NCBI GenBank assembly: GCA_964569055.1
Contig: CAZMSZ010000360.1
Location: 1 to 7,619, forward strand
Source of the DNA: JAWLGW01 sp964569055
GTDB taxonomy: Bacteria > Planctomycetota > J058
Direction: 5' to 3'
DNA: 7,619 nt
The notes beneath the pieces were generated by a model. The model was not told where the DNA came from. It did not search any database and worked only from the letters and a program-made list of their open reading frames with translations. The stretch's first letter is position 1; each line of letters opens with the position of its first letter. Of the stretch, positions 6,180 through 7,619 are shown piece after piece. The position numbers and the translations under genes were made by a program.

Positions 6180-6328
6180 CACGTCGGTCGCCCCCGCCCC
6201 CAGTGGAGGCCCGGCGGCGACGTCGCTAGCGCCCCGCTGGGCCGGAGGCCGCGCCGTGCGCGGTCTGCGGCAGGACCCGGACCGCACCCTCATGGCGGCG
6301 CCGCGCGCGCCGGAACGGAATTCCTCTC
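6180..6328. other. Intergenic region upstream of the outer-membrane protein gene
   Basis: This 149-bp region carries a short inverted repeat, GCGGTC at 6260-6265 with GACCGC at 6280-6285, which might form a weak hairpin. An 8-bp palindrome GGAATTCC at 6317-6324 overlaps the place where the ribosome should bind. No AT-rich Zur- or Fur-like operator was seen. An ATG at 6292 is out of frame with the downstream gene. Confidence 0.4.
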
Positions 6329-7619
6329 GTGATCCCCCTCTCTCGCTCGGCGAGCGCGCTGACCGCGCTCGCCGCGCTCTCCCTGTGCCCGGCGCCGAGC
6401 CGGGCGCAAGACGAGTCCCCTCCCCAGGCCGAGGCGTTCGACCCGGCCGAGCTCGAGCGGCTGCGCGCCGAAGCGGAGGCCGCGCTCGCGACGCCGGTCC
6501 TGGAGGCGCCCGGCGACCCGGCCGCGCGGCTGCGCGCCGAGGCGGCGCTCGAGGCCGAGGACGGCGACGACCTCCTGTTCGGCCAGCTGCTCGAGGCGTT
6601 CGGCGCGCTCGCCAACCGGCTCAACGCCTTCAACCCCAGGATCACGGTGTTCGGCGACGTGCTCGCCCGCGTCTCGGCCAGCAGCGCCGACACGATCGAG
6701 GAGATCGACGGCCAGGAGGTGAACCTCGACGATCGAATCGCGCTGCGCGAGGTCGAGCTCGACCTGCGCGCGGACGTCGACGCCTACGCCAAGGGCGTGC
6801 TGATCCTGGCCGCGCACGAGGAGGCCCCGGGCGAGGTCCACTTCGAGATCGAGGAGGGCTACCTCACGCTCGAGACGCTCCCCTGGGGCTTCCACGCCAA
6901 GCTCGGTCGGTTCCGCGTTCCGTTCGGGCAGACCAACCGCCTGCACACCCACGACCTCCCCCAGGCGACCCGCCCCTACGCGCAGGTCGACTTGTTCGGC
7001 GAGGAGGGCTACGTGGAGAACGGGGCCCTCCTGAGCTGGCTGGCACCGTTCGTCCCGCTCGAGCTGACCGCGGGCGTCCTCAACGGCGAGAGCGAGGCCC
7101 TGTTCGGCGGGGTCGACTCGGACGACCCGGCCTGGTTCGGGCGGACGCAGCTGTTCGTGCAGCTCACCGACACGATGTACGTCACCGCGGCCGGGTCGTA
7201 CCTGTTCGGCCACGGCGACCGGCCCGCCGCCGACGAGCAGGGGCGCGCGCGCCTCGAGACCCACGTGGCGGGCGCGGACCTCCTGCTCAAGTGGCAGCCC
7301 AGCCAGTTCCGCTCGCTGGTGCTGCACGGCGAGCTGTACGGGCTGCGCAAGGAGCGCGAGGGCGGCGGGCGCGACCACGCCCTGGGCGGGTTCGCCTCGC
7401 TGCAGGTGCAGCCGCTCCAGCGCTGGTTCCTGGGCCTGCGCTACGACTGGTCGAACTACCTCGAGGGGCAGGAGGACACCGAGCAGTGGGCGCTGGGCGG
7501 GTGGGTCTCGTTCTACACCACCGAGTTCCTCCGCTTCCGGCTGGGCTACGAGCATCGCGAGCGCGGCGGCGAGCCCGACCTCGACACGATCTTCTTCCAG
7601 GCCACCTTCGTGTTCGGCT
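6329..7619 (+). CDS. Porin-like outer-membrane beta-barrel protein, 3' end cut by window
   Basis: The open frame from the GTG at 6329 runs 430 codons to the window edge with no stop, so the C-terminus is missing. Residues 1-26 are a signal peptide (VIPLSRSASALTALAALSLC, then PAPSRAQDE, cleavage after SRA likely). A charged helical or coiled-coil stretch with AELERLRAEAEAAL follows near 38-53. From about residue 100 the sequence alternates in beta-barrel style. The conserved-looking block includes REVELDLRADVDAYAKGVL (143-161), then AKLGRFRVPFGQTNRLHTHDL, and later strand pairs with aromatic girdles such as WFLGLRYDWSNY and FLRFRLGYEHRE. The KLGRFRVPFGQTN motif is typical of phosphate-selective-porin-like and zinc-regulated outer-membrane proteins, which carry substrates through the outer membrane. 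No TonB box or plug domain is evident, so passive uptake is more likely than TonB-dependent. The upstream His/Cys-rich gene suggests metal transport. The start has only a weak GGA-type ribosome site. The substrate is inferred, not shown. Confidence 0.85.
   Translation, partial: MIPLSRSASALTALAALSLCPAPSRAQDESPPQAEAFDPAELERLRAEAEAALATPVLEAPGDPAARLRAEAALEAEDGDDLLFGQLLEAFGALANRLNAFNPRITVFGDVLARVSASSADTIEEIDGQEVNLDDRIALREVELDLRADVDAYAKGVLILAAHEEAPGEVHFEIEEGYLTLETLPWGFHAKLGRFRVPFGQTNRLHTHDLPQATRPYAQVDLFGEEGYVENGALLSWLAPFVPLELTAGVLNGESEALFGGVDSDDPAWFGRTQLFVQLTDTMYVTAAGSYLFGHGDRPAADEQGRARLETHVAGADLLLKWQPSQFRSLVLHGELYGLRKEREGGGRDHALGGFASLQVQPLQRWFLGLRYDWSNYLEGQEDTEQWALGGWVSFYTTEFLRFRLGYEHRERGGEPDLDTIFFQATFVFG

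Noticed and set aside
6317..6324. GGAATTCC palindrome as an operator
   Set aside because: It is only 8 bp, overlaps the ribosome-binding position, and has no second copy or flanking symmetry.
6290..7555. 421-codon minus-strand open frame opposite the outer-membrane protein
   Set aside because: The plus-strand frame has a signal peptide and beta-barrel motifs; the antisense frame is repetitive Leu/Glu/Val/Gly mirror sequence without domains.

Overview
The window is very GC-rich, with protein-coding third positions almost all G or C, and its proteins are rich in Ala, Arg, Gly and Glu. Together with a Gram-negative-type porin-like outer-membrane protein and two copies of a lineage-specific helical protein family, this suggests a high-GC Gram-negative bacterium, perhaps Myxococcota or a planctomycete-like lineage. 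That placement is inference; there is no rRNA or other taxonomic marker. A run of exactly 100 Ns (5450-5549) marks a scaffold join, so this is a draft or metagenome-derived assembly.

Layout. Positions 1-249 have no convincing gene and hold a strong GC hairpin (4-28) and a hexanucleotide tandem repeat (112-168). On the plus strand follow an alpha/beta hydrolase with a complete Ser-Asp-His triad (250-1326), a translationally coupled helical protein of unknown function (1323-1988), and an AI-2E/PerM-type membrane transporter (2117-3268). This block converges, with only 6 bp between stop codons, on a minus-strand pair: a 299-residue protein ending in an FGxGxV beta-barrel-like domain (4174-3275), and upstream of it an exported TPR protein split by the N gap (5676-4347). 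A 149-bp divergent region (5677-5825) containing a palindrome separates these from a plus-strand pair: a small membrane-anchored His/Cys-rich protein (5826-6179) and a porin-like outer-membrane protein cut off by the window end (6329-7619).

How they may work together. The hydrolase and its coupled partner are probably co-expressed. The small His/Cys-rich protein followed by the outer-membrane barrel resembles the edge of a transition-metal transport locus, which sequence beyond 7619 could confirm. The most notable pattern is that the unknown proteins at 1323-1988 and 3275-4174 share a similar arrangement of helical motifs, so they look like diverged paralogues on either side of the transporter gene. 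No phage, transposon, CRISPR or recognisable defence system is visible.
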